Source: Streptomyces sp. 1-11 (GTDB taxonomy: Bacteria; Actinomycetota; Actinomycetes; Streptomycetales; Streptomycetaceae). From it: 64,000 nt of DNA. The notes beneath the pieces are model-generated. The model saw only the letters and a list, made by a program, of their open reading frames with translations, was not told where the DNA came from and did no database searches. Positions within the stretch are counted from its first letter, which is position 1. Each line of letters opens with the position of its first letter. The stretch covers positions 60,645-124,644 of the forward strand of contig NZ_BJTV01000002.1 in NCBI RefSeq assembly GCF_007176755.1. The letters are read 5' to 3'. A program made the translations under genes and the position numbers. This document shows, one piece after another, positions 1-7,950 of the stretch.

Positions 1-796
1 CGTGGTCGAGGATGACCTTTTCGCCGCCGTCGACGGTGACGGTGACCGTGAGGTCCTGCACGTCGAGCGAGACCTCCCCGGTGTCGACGTACTCCTGCAG
101 TTCGTGGTCGACCAGGCAGTAGGTGACGTGGCCGATGCCGACGAGGTCGCCGGGGCCGATCGTGGCGCGGGTGACCGGGGTGCCGTTGAGGTAGGTGCCG
201 TTGTGGCTGCCGAGGTCGGCTATCTCGTAGCTGCCGTCGGTGTGGTGCCGCAGCTCGGCGTGGTGGCGGGAGACGGTCAGGTCGTCGACGACGAGGTCGT
301 TGTCCTCGCCCCGGCCGATGCGGACGGTGCGCACGGGCAGCGGACGGACACTGCTCGGGGCGCGGTAGGTGTGGGTGAGCTCGGGGTGCGACACGGTGGC
401 GGGGCCGTGCTCGGCGTGCTCGTCGTGTTCCCCGTGTTCCTCGCGTTCGTCGCGCCCGGCATGCCCGGTGTTTTCGGACGGGCCCACGGGGACCGCGCGG
501 GGGCCGTCGGAGGGGTTGCCGAAGCGGATGACGGTGCCGGGGCGGACGTCCCACTCCTCGATGCGGCGGCCGTCGGCGAAGGTGCCGTTGGTGCTCTGCG
601 CGTCCCGCAGCGTCCAGCGGTCGCGGTCGCAGTGCAGCACCGCGTGGTGCCACGAGACCCGGTCGTCGTCGAACACGATGTCGCTCAGCGGGTCACGCCC
701 GACGAGGTAGTCCTGCCCCGGGTTCATCACCGTGGAGCCCACGTCGGTCTCGAGCACGAGTTCGGGCGCCGTCGGGGCGATTGGCCGCTCCGCCAT
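1..796 (-). CDS. FHA-FHA-ABC exporter, N-terminal part (runs off left edge)
   Basis: Only the first 265 residues lie in the window. Two forkhead-associated, phosphothreonine-binding domains are readable: FHA1 at about residues 15-95 (GRDPLSD, SWHHA, STNGTF) and FHA2 at about 150-230 (GRGEDND, VSRHHAEL, GSHNGTYLNG). A His/Glu-rich linker (about 110-131) joins them. After FHA2, SLDVQDLTVTVTVDGG (243-258) reads like the first strand of an ABC ATPase domain. FHA-FHA-ATPase-permease is the layout of the Rv1747 family, membrane exporters controlled by Ser/Thr kinases. That assignment is inference, because the Walker motifs are outside the window. The ATG at 796 has no Shine-Dalgarno, but TACAAT ends seven bases upstream, so a leaderless mRNA is likely. 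It could instead be a stand-alone tandem-FHA protein. Confidence 0.8.
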   Translation of the reverse strand, partial: MAERPIAPTAPELVLETDVGSTVMNPGQDYLVGRDPLSDIVFDDDRVSWHHAVLHCDRDRWTLRDAQSTNGTFADGRRIEEWDVRPGTVIRFGNPSDGPRAVPVGPSENTGHAGRDEREEHGEHDEHAEHGPATVSHPELTHTYRAPSSVRPLPVRTVRIGRGEDNDLVVDDLTVSRHHAELRHHTDGSYEIADLGSHNGTYLNGTPVTRATIGPGDLVGIGHVTYCLVDHELQEYVDTGEVSLDVQDLTVTVTVDGGEKVILDH

Positions 797-803
797 GTCC
801 AAA

Positions 804-809
804 ATTGTA
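804..809 (-). promoter_or_regulatory. -10 hexamer TACAAT of a likely leaderless promoter
   Basis: TACAAT lies on the minus strand with seven bases between its end and the ATG at 796. This places the transcription start at or beside the start codon of the FHA gene. No convincing -35 was found. Confidence 0.45.
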
Positions 810-893
810 CCGATTAGCCCATCCGTGTGCCCGGGCGGCCCACCCCCTCGACCCGGGCGGCCGGCGTCGCACGGGCGGGCGCCCCGGCACGGG

Positions 894-1304
894 TCAGGCG
901 ACGGGCATGACGAGCGCCGGGAGGGTGCGCTGCATCCGCAGCGCGTCCACCGACTCGGCGAGCAGTTCGTACTCGGTGGTGTCGTCGCTGGCGGCGATCC
1001 GCACCAGCCGCCCGCCCGCCAGTTCGTCCGCGATCAGCTCCTGCCGGGCGTCGTCCGCGCACCAGGCGCGCAGCAGGGCCGGCACGTCGGCCACCGTGTC
1101 CGCCACGGGGACCAGCGCGGCCGCCGGGAAGGCGGAGTCCTGGGGGCTCGGGTCGAGCCGCTCGGCGATCCAGGACGCCCGGTCCCGCAGCCACCACAGG
1201 GCCAGTGCCAGCGTCGGCGCGCGATAGGTGCCGAGCGGGACGCCGATGCGCCGCCCGTCGCACATGCCGTACGCGGTTACGTGGCACAGGAATTCGTCGT
1301 GCAC
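894..1304 (-). CDS. Conserved hypothetical protein, 136 aa
   Basis: I do not recognise this family. The GTG at 1304 is chosen because GGGGGA sits 6 nt upstream; a GTG two codons further upstream (1310) overlaps that ribosome-binding site. Longer readings to 1421 add an Arg-rich N-terminus with no coding character. The product (HDEFLCHVTAYGMCDGRR onward) has no signal peptide and no membrane span. It mixes hydrophobic and acidic stretches and ends LPALVMPVA, suggesting a small soluble globular protein. It stands alone, oriented away from the divergent SnoaL-like gene, and shares the 311-base intergenic region with it. No function can be assigned. Confidence 0.6.
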   Translation of the reverse strand: MHDEFLCHVTAYGMCDGRRIGVPLGTYRAPTLALALWWLRDRASWIAERLDPSPQDSAFPAAALVPVADTVADVPALLRAWCADDARQELIADELAGGRLVRIAASDDTTEYELLAESVDALRMQRTLPALVMPVA

Positions 1305-1615
1305 GATCACTCCCCCGTCGCCTCGCTGGTGTGCCGGCCGGCCCTCGCTCTCCGTGCGGCTCCTGTGCGGTGAAGTGCCCCTGACATTCGAGTATCGCCA
1401 CTCATGAAACACTGTCACCATTACTTTCCGGCCAGTCTCCTGGCATATTCACCGCGTTCTCTGGCCGAAATACCACGGGTATACGAAGGCTCGTCATTAC
1501 CCCGCAGGTAATCGACCCGCCACGCGCCGCTCGGGCATGGTGGTCACACCGGATCGGCGAATCCCGGATCCGGTTCCTGACCAGCGATTACGACCTCGAT
1601 GGAGGCTGATTCACC
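1305..1615. other. Divergent intergenic region with an ATACC-N3-GGTAT inverted repeat
   Basis: This 311-base spacer separates two divergent genes and is more AT-rich than its surroundings. A short inverted repeat ATACC-ACG-GGTAT at 1470-1482 could be an operator. GATGGAGG near 1600 is the ribosome-binding site of the rightward gene. No further ORF or RNA signal was seen. Confidence 0.4.
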
Positions 1616-1987
1616 ATGTCCGCGAACTACGAGAGCGCCGTCGCCCGTTACTTCGAGGCCTGGAACGCCACCGAGCCGGAGGCGCTGCGCAAGGCGGTCG
1701 CCGCGGCCTGGACGGAGGACGGCGGCTACACCGACCCGCTGGCCGAGGTGCGCGGTCACGAGGGGATCGCGGCCGTGATCACGGCGGTCCACGAGCAGTT
1801 CCCCGGTTTCGTGTTCCGTCCGCTCGGCGCGGTGGACGGGCACCACGACATCGCCCGCTTCGGCTGGGAGCTGGTCGACGAGGCGGGCTCGGCCCCGGTG
1901 GCCGGGTTCGACGTGATCACCCTGGACGGCGAGGGGCGCATCCGGCAGGTGCTGGGATTCCTGGACCGGGTGCCCCCGATGGCCTGA
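1616..1987 (+). CDS. SnoaL-like / NTF2-fold protein
   Basis: The 123-residue product matches the SnoaL-like polyketide-cyclase/NTF2 fold in length and in its N-terminal helix pattern (YFEAWNATEPEALRKAV). It also has TDPLAEVRGHEGIAAVI and a terminal beta sheet ending in GFLDRV. Family members are small alpha+beta cone-shaped proteins acting as isomerases, cyclases or ligand-binding proteins; a substrate cannot be read from the sequence. The ATG at 1616 has GGAGG about 10 nt upstream. The gene is monocistronic and is followed at 2067-2109 by a strong hairpin terminator. Confidence in the fold is good; the role is unknown. Confidence 0.75.
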   Translation: MSANYESAVARYFEAWNATEPEALRKAVAAAWTEDGGYTDPLAEVRGHEGIAAVITAVHEQFPGFVFRPLGAVDGHHDIARFGWELVDEAGSAPVAGFDVITLDGEGRIRQVLGFLDRVPPMA

Positions 1988-2066
1988 GACTGGGCCGGTC
2001 ACGACATCAAGCGGAATTCGGTGCCCGGAATTCACGGACGCACCGCGGCAGCGTGCGCGAAAAGCG

Positions 2067-2109
2067 CGGAAGCGGCGGCCGGACCCGTCAGGTCCGGCCG
2101 CCGCTTCCG
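2067..2109. terminator. 19-bp stem-loop terminator
   Basis: The arms beginning GGAAGCGGCGG and ending CCGCCGCTTCC are perfectly complementary over 19 bp around a 5-base loop (cgtca). It lies 80 bases after the SnoaL-like gene and before the convergent aldo-keto reductase, so it can serve both strands. There is no U-tract, as is usual in Streptomyces. Confidence 0.8.
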
Positions 2110-2131
2110 GCGTTCCCAGCCATTGACCAAC

Positions 2132-2292
2132 GGCTGTCTTCAGCCGCCCGTCACAGCTGTCTTCAGCCGTTCACCACGGCTGTCTTCGGCCGTTCACCAC
2201 CGCTGTCTTCGGCCGTTCACCACGGCTGTCCTCGGCCGTTCGCCGCGGCTGTCCTCGGCCGTAGCGAACCGCTGTTCTCAGCCCTTCGTCAG
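2132..2292. repeat. Seven tandem copies of a 23-bp unit
   Basis: Seven head-to-tail units of exactly 23 bp occupy 2132-2292. Each has a core close to GGCTGTCTTCGGCCG followed by TTCACCAC. The inner copies are most alike and the outer ones have diverged. The last unit contains the stop codon of the aldo-keto reductase (2278-2280). Each core can form a small hairpin (CGGC/GCCG). There are no unique spacers, so it is not a CRISPR array. Confidence 0.9.
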
Positions 2293-3270
2293 GGCGTCGA
2301 TGCGCGCCAGTTCCTCGTCGTCGAAGTCGAGGCGGCGCACCGCCCCGACACTGTCCTCGAGCTGCCCGGGGCTGCTGGCGCCGACCAGCGCGGAGGTGAC
2401 CCGGCCGCCGCGCAGCACCCAGGCCAGGGCGAGCTGCGCCAGGGTCTGGCCGCGGGACTCGGCGATCTCGTTCAGGGCGCGCAGCCGGCCCACCAGGTCC
2501 TCGGTGACGGCGTCGGAGTTCAGGAACGGGCTGTCGCTCGCGGCCCGGGAGTCCTCCGGGATGCCGTCGAGGTAGCGCCCGGTGAGCAGGCCCTGCTCCA
2601 GCGGGGAGTAGACGACGGAGCCGGCCTGGAGTTCGTCCAGGGCGTCCAGCAGGCCCTCGTCCTCGGGGCGCCGGTCGAGCATCGAGTAGCGCGGCTGGTG
2701 GACGAGCAGCGGGGTGCCGAGACCGGCGAGGATCCGGGCGGCCTCACGGGTCTGCTCGGCGGAGTAGTTGGAGACGCCGACGTAGAGCGCCTTGCCCTGC
2801 TGCACCGCCGTGTGCAGGGCGCCCATCGTCTCCTCCAGGGGAGTGTCCGGGTCGAAGCGGTGCGAGTAGAAGATGTCGACGTAGTCCAGGCCCATGCGCT
2901 GCAGGCTCTGGTCGAGCGAGGACAGCAGGTACTTGCGCGAGCCCCATTCGCCGTACGGGCCGGGCCACATCAGGTAGCCGGCCTTGGTGGAGATCACCAG
3001 CTCGTCGCGGTACGGGGTGAAGTCGGCCTTCAGGGCCTCGCCGAGCGCGGACTCGGCGGCGCCGGGCGGCGGGCCGTAGTTGTTGGCCAGGTCGAAGTGG
3101 GTGACGCCCAGGTCGAAGGCGCGGCGCAGGATGGCGCGCTGGGTCTCGGCGGGCCGGCCGGGCCCGAAGTTGTGCCACAGGCCGAGCGACAGCGCGGGGA
3201 GCTTCAGGCCGCTGCGTCCCGTGCGCCGGTAGGGCATGTCGGCGTAGCGGTCGGGGTGTGCGGTGTACAA
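2278..3270 (-). CDS. Aldo-keto reductase, L-glyceraldehyde-3-phosphate reductase (YghZ/Gpr) type
   Basis: The product is a 330-residue NADPH-dependent aldo/keto reductase close to the AKR14 family in which E. coli YghZ reduces L-glyceraldehyde 3-phosphate and methylglyoxal. The tetrad is visible: Asp and Tyr in FDLANNYGPP, Lys in VISTKAGYLMWPGPYG, His in DIFYSHRFDPDTPLEE. VGVSNYS and the C-terminal cofactor segment SALVGASSPGQLEDSV are also present. The TTG at 3270 is chosen because GGAG lies five bases upstream; the longer frame to 3318 lacks a ribosome-binding site. It is divergent from a LysR regulator (3382), which probably controls it. The stop codon is embedded in the 23-bp tandem array. 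Confidence 0.88.
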   Translation of the reverse strand: MYTAHPDRYADMPYRRTGRSGLKLPALSLGLWHNFGPGRPAETQRAILRRAFDLGVTHFDLANNYGPPPGAAESALGEALKADFTPYRDELVISTKAGYLMWPGPYGEWGSRKYLLSSLDQSLQRMGLDYVDIFYSHRFDPDTPLEETMGALHTAVQQGKALYVGVSNYSAEQTREAARILAGLGTPLLVHQPRYSMLDRRPEDEGLLDALDELQAGSVVYSPLEQGLLTGRYLDGIPEDSRAASDSPFLNSDAVTEDLVGRLRALNEIAESRGQTLAQLALAWVLRGGRVTSALVGASSPGQLEDSVGAVRRLDFDDEELARIDALTKG

Positions 3271-3356
3271 CGCGACTCCAGAGGGGTTGGCACAAGATCT
3301 ACCAGTTCCACTCTTCACCGAACGGCGGGCAGCGGTCCAACAGGAGAATCCGATGG

Positions 3357-3369
3357 TATTCAGCGGATA
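3357..3369. promoter_or_regulatory. Candidate LysR-box (T-N11-A) in divergent spacer
   Basis: TATTCAGCGGATA fits T-N11-A with TAT/ATA arms, in the 111-base spacer between the aldo-keto reductase and the LysR gene. A wider ATCCG-N11-CGGAT inverted repeat (3348-3368) overlaps it. The position suits autoregulation plus control of the divergent gene. Confidence 0.45.
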
Positions 3370-3381
3370 GGGTTCTCAATC

Positions 3382-4272
3382 ATGGAACTGCGCCATCTCC
3401 AGCACTTCGTCGCGGTCGCCGAGGACCAGCACTTCACCCGGGCCGCCGAGCGGCTCATGGTGTCCCAGTCCGGCCTGTCGGCCTCGATCCGGGCGCTGGA
3501 GCGGGAGCTGCGGGCGCCGCTGTTCGTGCGGACCACCCGCCGGGTGACGCTCACCGAGGCGGGGCGTGCGCTGCTGGCGGAGGCCGAGCGGATCCTCGCG
3601 CAGGTGCGGTCGGCGCACGAGGCGGTGGCGGCGGTGCAGGGCGTGCTGCGCGGCACCCTGGCGCTGGGCACCGAGCAGTGCATCGCCGGGGTGCATGTGG
3701 CGGGGCTGCTGGCGGCCTTCCGGCGCCGGCATCCGGACGTGGAGATCCGGCTGCGGCAGGCGGGGTCGGGGGAGCTGGCCGAGGAGGTGGCCGCCGGGCG
3801 ACTGGACCTGGCCTTCGCCTACCGCACCCAGGCGGACAGCGACCAGCTCCGCTCGGTGTCGCTGACCAGCGAGCCCATGACGGTGCTGTGCCACCCGAGC
3901 CACCGGCTCGCCACGGCGGGCGCGGTGCCCGCTCCCGACGACCTGTCCGGCGAGGTCTTCGTGGACTTCCACCCGGACTGGGGCCCGCGCCGCACCACGG
4001 ACGCCGCCTTCGCCGCGGCCGGTGTCCGGCGCACGGTCGCGCTGGAGGTGAACGACGTGCACAGCCTGCTGGACCTGGTCGACGAGAACCTCGGCATCGC
4101 CGTCGTCCCACGGCACTTCCGGCACAAGCGTCCCTCGCTCGCCGCACTGCCGGTGAAGGGGGCGGTCGAGGCCGAGTACGAGACCGTCGCGCTGCTCCCG
4201 CCGGAGCGGGCCACCAGCCCGGCGGCCCGCGCCCTGGTCGCCCTCCTGGAGCCGGACGGCGCGACTGACTGA
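3382..4272 (+). CDS. LysR-family transcriptional regulator
   Basis: The 296-residue product has the standard N-terminal winged helix-turn-helix (residues 1-60: MELRHLQHFVAVAEDQHFTRAAERL, split here only by reading, then SQSGLSASIRALE) and a periplasmic-binding-like effector domain from about 90. Length is typical. The ATG at 3382 is used because everything 5' of it in the long open frame lacks homology and would overlap the aldo-keto reductase. Divergent arrangement with that reductase predicts that it regulates the reductase in response to an unknown small molecule. A T-N11-A site lies just upstream. Confidence 0.9.
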   Translation: MELRHLQHFVAVAEDQHFTRAAERLMVSQSGLSASIRALERELRAPLFVRTTRRVTLTEAGRALLAEAERILAQVRSAHEAVAAVQGVLRGTLALGTEQCIAGVHVAGLLAAFRRRHPDVEIRLRQAGSGELAEEVAAGRLDLAFAYRTQADSDQLRSVSLTSEPMTVLCHPSHRLATAGAVPAPDDLSGEVFVDFHPDWGPRRTTDAAFAAAGVRRTVALEVNDVHSLLDLVDENLGIAVVPRHFRHKRPSLAALPVKGAVEAEYETVALLPPERATSPAARALVALLEPDGATD

Positions 4273-4343
4273 GGGCGGCGCGCCGGTGCCCGGCCGGCCG
4301 GTAGCGGGCGCGTGGACGGGCGCGATGCGCGATGGTGGACGTC

Positions 4344-4859
4344 ATGCATGCCAAGGACATCCTCATCGACGGCTACGGCCGCATCCAGGAAGAGGTCCAC
4401 GCCGCCCTCGAGGGGCTGGGACCCGACGAGCTGCACTTCCGTCCCGCGCCCGACGCCAACTCCGCGGCCTGGCTCGTCTGGCACCTCACCCGGGTGCAGG
4501 ACGACCACGTCGCCGACGCCTTCGGCCTCGACCAGGTGTGGCTCTCCCAGGGCTTCGAGAAGCGCTTCGGCCTCGACCTGCCCGCCCACGACACCGGTTA
4601 CGGCCACGGCCCGGCGGAGGTCGGGAAGGTGCGGGTCGAGTCGGCCGGAGCGCTCACCGGGTACTACGACGCCGTGCACGAGCAGACGCTCGGTGCCCTG
4701 CGCGGCCTGGCCGCCAAGGACCTGGAACGGATCGTGGACGAGCGCTGGGACCCGCCGGTCACACTCGGCGCGCGCCTGGTGAGCGTCCTGTCCGACGATC
4801 TCCAGCATGTCGGACAGGCCGCCTACCTGCGGGGGCTGAGTCAGAGCGCGGCCGCGTAA
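4344..4859 (+). CDS. DinB-family protein (DUF664-like)
   Basis: This 171-residue all-helical product belongs to the DinB/mycothiol-dependent four-helix superfamily. [16 protein letters not shown] (first metal-ligand His region) and [21 protein letters not shown] (terminal His) supply the expected metal-binding histidines. Relatives in actinobacteria use mycothiol in detoxification, but many are uncharacterised. The start at 4344 is preferred over 4332 because GGTGGA lies four bases upstream. It follows the LysR gene by 71 bases in the same direction. Its 3' end overlaps the convergent adenosine deaminase gene by 19 bases, so the two genes share terminal DNA. Confidence 0.8.
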   Translation: MHAKDILIDGYGRIQEEVHAALEGLGPDELHFRPAPDANSAAWLVWHLTRVQDDHVADAFGLDQVWLSQGFEKRFGLDLPAHDTGYGHGPAEVGKVRVESAGALTGYYDAVHEQTLGALRGLAAKDLERIVDERWDPPVTLGARLVSVLSDDLQHVGQAAYLRGLSQSAAA

Positions 4860-5911
4860 CCGGGCAGGACCACGTCCTCGATGAGCGCCCTGCGCTCGTC
4901 GAACGGGATGAACGCGCTCTTGACCGCGTTCACCGTGACCGTGCGCAGGTCCTCCACCGTCCAGCCGGCCTCCTCGACCAGCAGGGACATCTCCCGGGTC
5001 ATCGTCGTCCCCGACACCAGCCGGTTGTCGGTGTTCAGGGTGACCCGGAAGCCGAGGTCCTTGAGCGCGGTGATCGGGTGCTCGGCGATCGAGGCGGCGG
5101 CGCCGGTCTGGAGGTTGGAGGTCGGGCACATCTCCAGCGGGATCCGCCGGTCGCGCACCCAGCCGGCCAGCCGGCCGAGCTTGCCGTCCACGATGTCCTC
5201 GGTGATGCGCACGCCGTGCCCGATGCGCTGGGCGCCGCACACCTGGAGGGCCTGGTGGATGCTGGGCAGGCCGTGCGCCTCGCCGGCGTGGATGGTGAAC
5301 GGGACGCTCTCGCGGCGCAGGTGCTCGAAGGCGTCCAGGTGGTCGGCGGGCGGGAAGCCGTCCTCGGCGCCGGCGATGTCGAAGCCGACGACACCGGCGT
5401 CCCGGTAGGCGACGGCGAGGTCGGCGGCCTCGCGGACGCGGTCGAACATCCGCATGCCGCAGAGCAGGGTGCCCACGCGCACCGGGGTGCCCGCCGCGGC
5501 CGCCTTGGCCATGCCCGCGGCGAGGCCCTCCTGGACCGCCTCCACGACCTCGCTCAGCGACAGCCCGCCCCTGGTGTTCAGCTCGGGGGCGTAGCGGACC
5601 TCGGCGTACACGACGCCGTCGGCGGCGAGGTCGAGGACGTACTCCTCGGCGACCCGCAGCAGGCCCTCGCGGTTCTGCATGACGGCGAGGGTGTGCTCGA
5701 AGGTGGCGATGTAGCGGACCAGGTCGCCGGAGTTGGCGGCCTCGAAGTACCAGGCCGCCAGCTCGTCGGGGTCGGTGGCGGGCAGGGTGTGGCCGACCGC
5801 GGCGGCGAGTTCCACGACGGTGGCGGGGCGCAGGCCGCCGTCCAGGTGGTCGTGCAGGACGGCCTTGGGCAGGCTGCGGATGACGTCGGCGTCTACGCGC
5901 GTAGCGGTCAT
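4841..5911 (-). CDS. add: Adenosine deaminase
   Basis: This 356-residue cytosolic enzyme hydrolyses (deoxy)adenosine to (deoxy)inosine and ammonia in purine salvage. Zinc and substrate residues are in place: LHDHLDG (His20, His22), [29 protein letters not shown] and [10 protein letters not shown]. The TDN form, rather than TDD, is common in actinobacterial Add. Length is normal. The ATG at 5911 has GGAAAG nine bases upstream. A VOC protein gene ends 53 bases upstream in the same direction, suggesting an operon. Confidence 0.93.
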   Translation of the reverse strand: MTATRVDADVIRSLPKAVLHDHLDGGLRPATVVELAAAVGHTLPATDPDELAAWYFEAANSGDLVRYIATFEHTLAVMQNREGLLRVAEEYVLDLAADGVVYAEVRYAPELNTRGGLSLSEVVEAVQEGLAAGMAKAAAAGTPVRVGTLLCGMRMFDRVREAADLAVAYRDAGVVGFDIAGAEDGFPPADHLDAFEHLRRESVPFTIHAGEAHGLPSIHQALQVCGAQRIGHGVRITEDIVDGKLGRLAGWVRDRRIPLEMCPTSNLQTGAAASIAEHPITALKDLGFRVTLNTDNRLVSGTTMTREMSLLVEEAGWTVEDLRTVTVNAVKSAFIPFDERRALIEDVVLPGYAAAL

Positions 5912-5964
5912 GGTGGTTCTTTCCTCGGGCGGATGGTTCGAAGTGCGGGGAGGCGGGCGGCGGG

Positions 5965-6357
5965 TCAGCCGGCGGGCTGCAGCAGGTCCCAGCGGTTGCC
6001 GTACAGGTCCTGGAAGACGGCGACCGTGCCGTACGCCTCGTGCCGCGGCTGCTCCAGGAAGGTGACGCCGGCGGCGGCCATGCGGGCGTGGTCGCGGGCG
6101 AAGTCGTCGGTGTGCAGGAAGAAGCCGACGCGGCCGCCGGTCTGGTCCCCGGTCCGGGCGCGCTGCCGCTCGTCCTTGGCCCGGGCCAGCAGCAGGCCGG
6201 TGCCCTGACCCGGTGCGTCCGGCTCCACGACGACCCAGCGGGAGCCGTCCGGCCGGGGCTCGTCCTCGGCCAGCCGGAACCCGAGGGCGCCGGTGTAGAA
6301 GCGGATGGCCTCGTCGTAGTCGTCCACGACGAGGGTGACCAGGGCAACGCGTCGCAT
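5965..6357 (-). CDS. VOC (glyoxalase/bleomycin-resistance fold) protein
   Basis: This 130-residue single-subunit VOC protein has paired beta-alpha-beta-beta-beta modules: [20 protein letters not shown], then GFRLAEDE, and [22 protein letters not shown] followed by [10 protein letters not shown] at the C-terminus. The Glu/His metal ligands of true glyoxalases are not obvious, so a dioxygenase or binding role is equally possible. GGAAGG lies just upstream of the ATG at 6357. It is followed within 53 bases by add on the same strand and probably cotranscribed with it. No specific substrate can be stated. Confidence 0.82.
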   Translation of the reverse strand: MRRVALVTLVVDDYDEAIRFYTGALGFRLAEDEPRPDGSRWVVVEPDAPGQGTGLLLARAKDERQRARTGDQTGGRVGFFLHTDDFARDHARMAAAGVTFLEQPRHEAYGTVAVFQDLYGNRWDLLQPAG

Positions 6358-6476
6358 CGGGGCCTTCCGGTGGGGTGGACTGGCGGGTGAGGTTATACGT
6401 AAAACCCAGCGAGCGCCAGTCACCGCCGCACAGGCGGGGGAACGCTGCCCGGCGGGACCGCCGGCCGGCGGTGCGG

Positions 6477-7406
6477 TTACGGGCTCTGATCGCCCTGGGC
6501 GACCTCGACCCGGTGGTGGACGTCGGCCAGACCGGCCGCCGAGGCCACGCAGGAGACGGCGGTGCAGGCGAGGAGCAGCGCGGCGACCGCGCGGCCGGCC
6601 CGGCCGGGGGCGCGCCCGTCGGCCAGCAGGGCCCGGACCCGCAGCGGGACGGGTCCCGCCGTCGCGCCCGCGGCGAAGGCGGGCCGCTCGGAGCGGCCGG
6701 CCTGGCCGGCGAGGGCGGCGCGGGCGATGGCGCGGGCGATCAGCCGCCGGTCCCCGACCCGGACCGCGGCGGCCTCGTCGGCGGCGCGCTCCGCGGCGAG
6801 CCGGATGGAGTCGCGGACCGGGCGCAGGGCCGGGTGGCAGTGTGCCGCGAGCTCGGCTGCGGCCAGGAAGTAGTGGTGGCCGCCCTCGTTGTGCGCGCGC
6901 TCGTGCGCGAACAGCGCCTCGCGCTCGGGGGCGTCGAGGCAGCGCAGCATGGCGGTGGTGACGACGATGCGGTGCGGGCGGCCGGGCAGCGCGTAGGCGT
7001 CGGGGCGGACGGAGTCCACCACGCACAGGTCGCCCGCCGCGGGCCCGCGCCCGGCCTCGGTGCGGGCGGCCCGGAAGGCGCGGGTCTGCCGCAGCACGGA
7101 GCGGGCCAGATTGTGGGCGCACACCGCGAGGGCGCCGACGGAGAGCGCGGCGGCGGGCAGGACCAAGAGGTCGGAGGCGGTGTGCAAGGGGTGGATCAGC
7201 TCGCCGAGCGCGGCGAACAGCGGCAGCTTGAGCAGGCCGGTCAGCAGGAAGAGGCCGAGCGCGCCCACCGAGCAGCCCGCCAGGACGACCGCGGACGCGG
7301 TGACCGCCCACAGCGCGGCGACCGGGGCGAGCCGGTCCAGCGCCCGCCGGGCGAGGGCCGGCAGGGCGAACGGCAGCAGCAGGGGCAGCAGCAGCAGTAC
7401 GGTCAT
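6477..7406 (-). CDS. M56-family (BlaR1-like) membrane zinc peptidase
   Basis: The 309-residue product has an N-terminal hydrophobic segment, two to three more membrane segments (about 25-60 and 85-105) and a zinc-protease core. The HExxH motif is HERAH in [18 protein letters not shown]. It lacks the penicillin-binding sensor domain of BlaR1, as do most Streptomyces members. Its start codon overlaps the stop of the upstream blaI-like gene (ATGA, 7403-7406), so the two are translationally coupled. Known pairs work by protease cleavage of the BlaI-type repressor after a signal. The signal here is unknown. Confidence 0.88.
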   Translation of the reverse strand: MTVLLLLPLLLPFALPALARRALDRLAPVAALWAVTASAVVLAGCSVGALGLFLLTGLLKLPLFAALGELIHPLHTASDLLVLPAAALSVGALAVCAHNLARSVLRQTRAFRAARTEAGRGPAAGDLCVVDSVRPDAYALPGRPHRIVVTTAMLRCLDAPEREALFAHERAHNEGGHHYFLAAAELAAHCHPALRPVRDSIRLAAERAADEAAAVRVGDRRLIARAIARAALAGQAGRSERPAFAAGATAGPVPLRVRALLADGRAPGRAGRAVAALLLACTAVSCVASAAGLADVHHRVEVAQGDQSP

Positions 7407-7774
7407 CGCTCGCCGGGTTCGAGCAGGTCCCGCAGGATGCGTTCGTCGTCGGGGCTGAGCTGGGCGACGAAGCGGGCGAGGACGGTCTCCCGGTCGCTGT
7501 CCCGGTCGAGTTCGGTGTGCATGCGGCGCGCGGTGAGGCCCTGGGCGTCCTGCACCGGGAAGTAGGCGTAGCCGCGCCCGTGGCGGTGCCGGGCGACGAC
7601 GCCCTTGTCGTGCAGCCGGGTCAGGATGGTGGTGACCGTCGTGCGGGCGAGGCCGGTGCCGAGGCCGCGCTGCACCTGACCGGGGGTCTGGGGCGTGCCG
7701 GCGGCCCACAGGGCGGCCATCACGCTCGCTTCGAGTTCGCCGGCCGGCCTGCGCGCGTCCCTGGCGTCGGTCAT
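7403..7774 (-). CDS. BlaI/MecI-type transcriptional repressor
   Basis: This 123-residue winged-helix repressor has LEASVMAALWAAGTPQTPGQV and the recognition region ARTTVTTILTRLHDKGVV, followed by the dimerisation tail. The ATG at 7774 has GAGGAA six bases upstream. It is the first gene of a coupled pair with the M56 protease (four-base overlap). The upstream region carries a TGTAGT half-site typical of this family's operators. Targets probably include its own operon. Confidence 0.9.
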   Translation of the reverse strand: MTDARDARRPAGELEASVMAALWAAGTPQTPGQVQRGLGTGLARTTVTTILTRLHDKGVVARHRHGRGYAYFPVQDAQGLTARRMHTELDRDSDRETVLARFVAQLSPDDERILRDLLEPGER

Positions 7775-7825
7775 CGGATCGTTCCTCACCCCGTCCTCCT
7801 CCGCGGCCCACAGGACCGGCGACGT

Positions 7826-7837
7826 CATTGTAGTCAA
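7826..7837. promoter_or_regulatory. Candidate BlaI half-operator / promoter element
   Basis: On the minus strand TTGACTACAATG combines a TTGAC-like box with an ACTACA half-site, 52 bases before the blaI-like start. Only one half-site is well conserved, so this is tentative. Confidence 0.3.
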
Positions 7838-7885
7838 CGGCCCTCGCACCCGTACCGTGGCCGCCCGCGCGCGGCCGCCGCCACT

Positions 7886-7942
7886 GGCGCCGAGGCGCCG
7901 GCGGCGCCGAGGCGCCGGCGGCGCCGAGGCGCCGGCGGCGCG
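7886..7942. repeat. 17-bp tandem repeat, 3.3 copies
   Basis: GGCGCCGAGGCGCCGGC is repeated perfectly three times, with a partial fourth copy, between the stop of the aldo-keto reductase (7951) and the blaI-like promoter. Each unit is itself palindromic (GGCGCC arms), so the RNA can fold into stacked hairpins that may terminate transcription. Confidence 0.9.
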
Positions 7943-7950
7943 TCCCGCGG

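Noticed and set aside
2132..2292. CRISPR array
   Set aside because: Units are contiguous with no unique spacers, and no cas genes are nearby.
1537..3381. 5' extension of the LysR frame to 1537
   Set aside because: The text before the ATG at 3382 is Arg/Gly-rich, crosses the SnoaL-like gene, the tandem array and the aldo-keto reductase, and has no homology.
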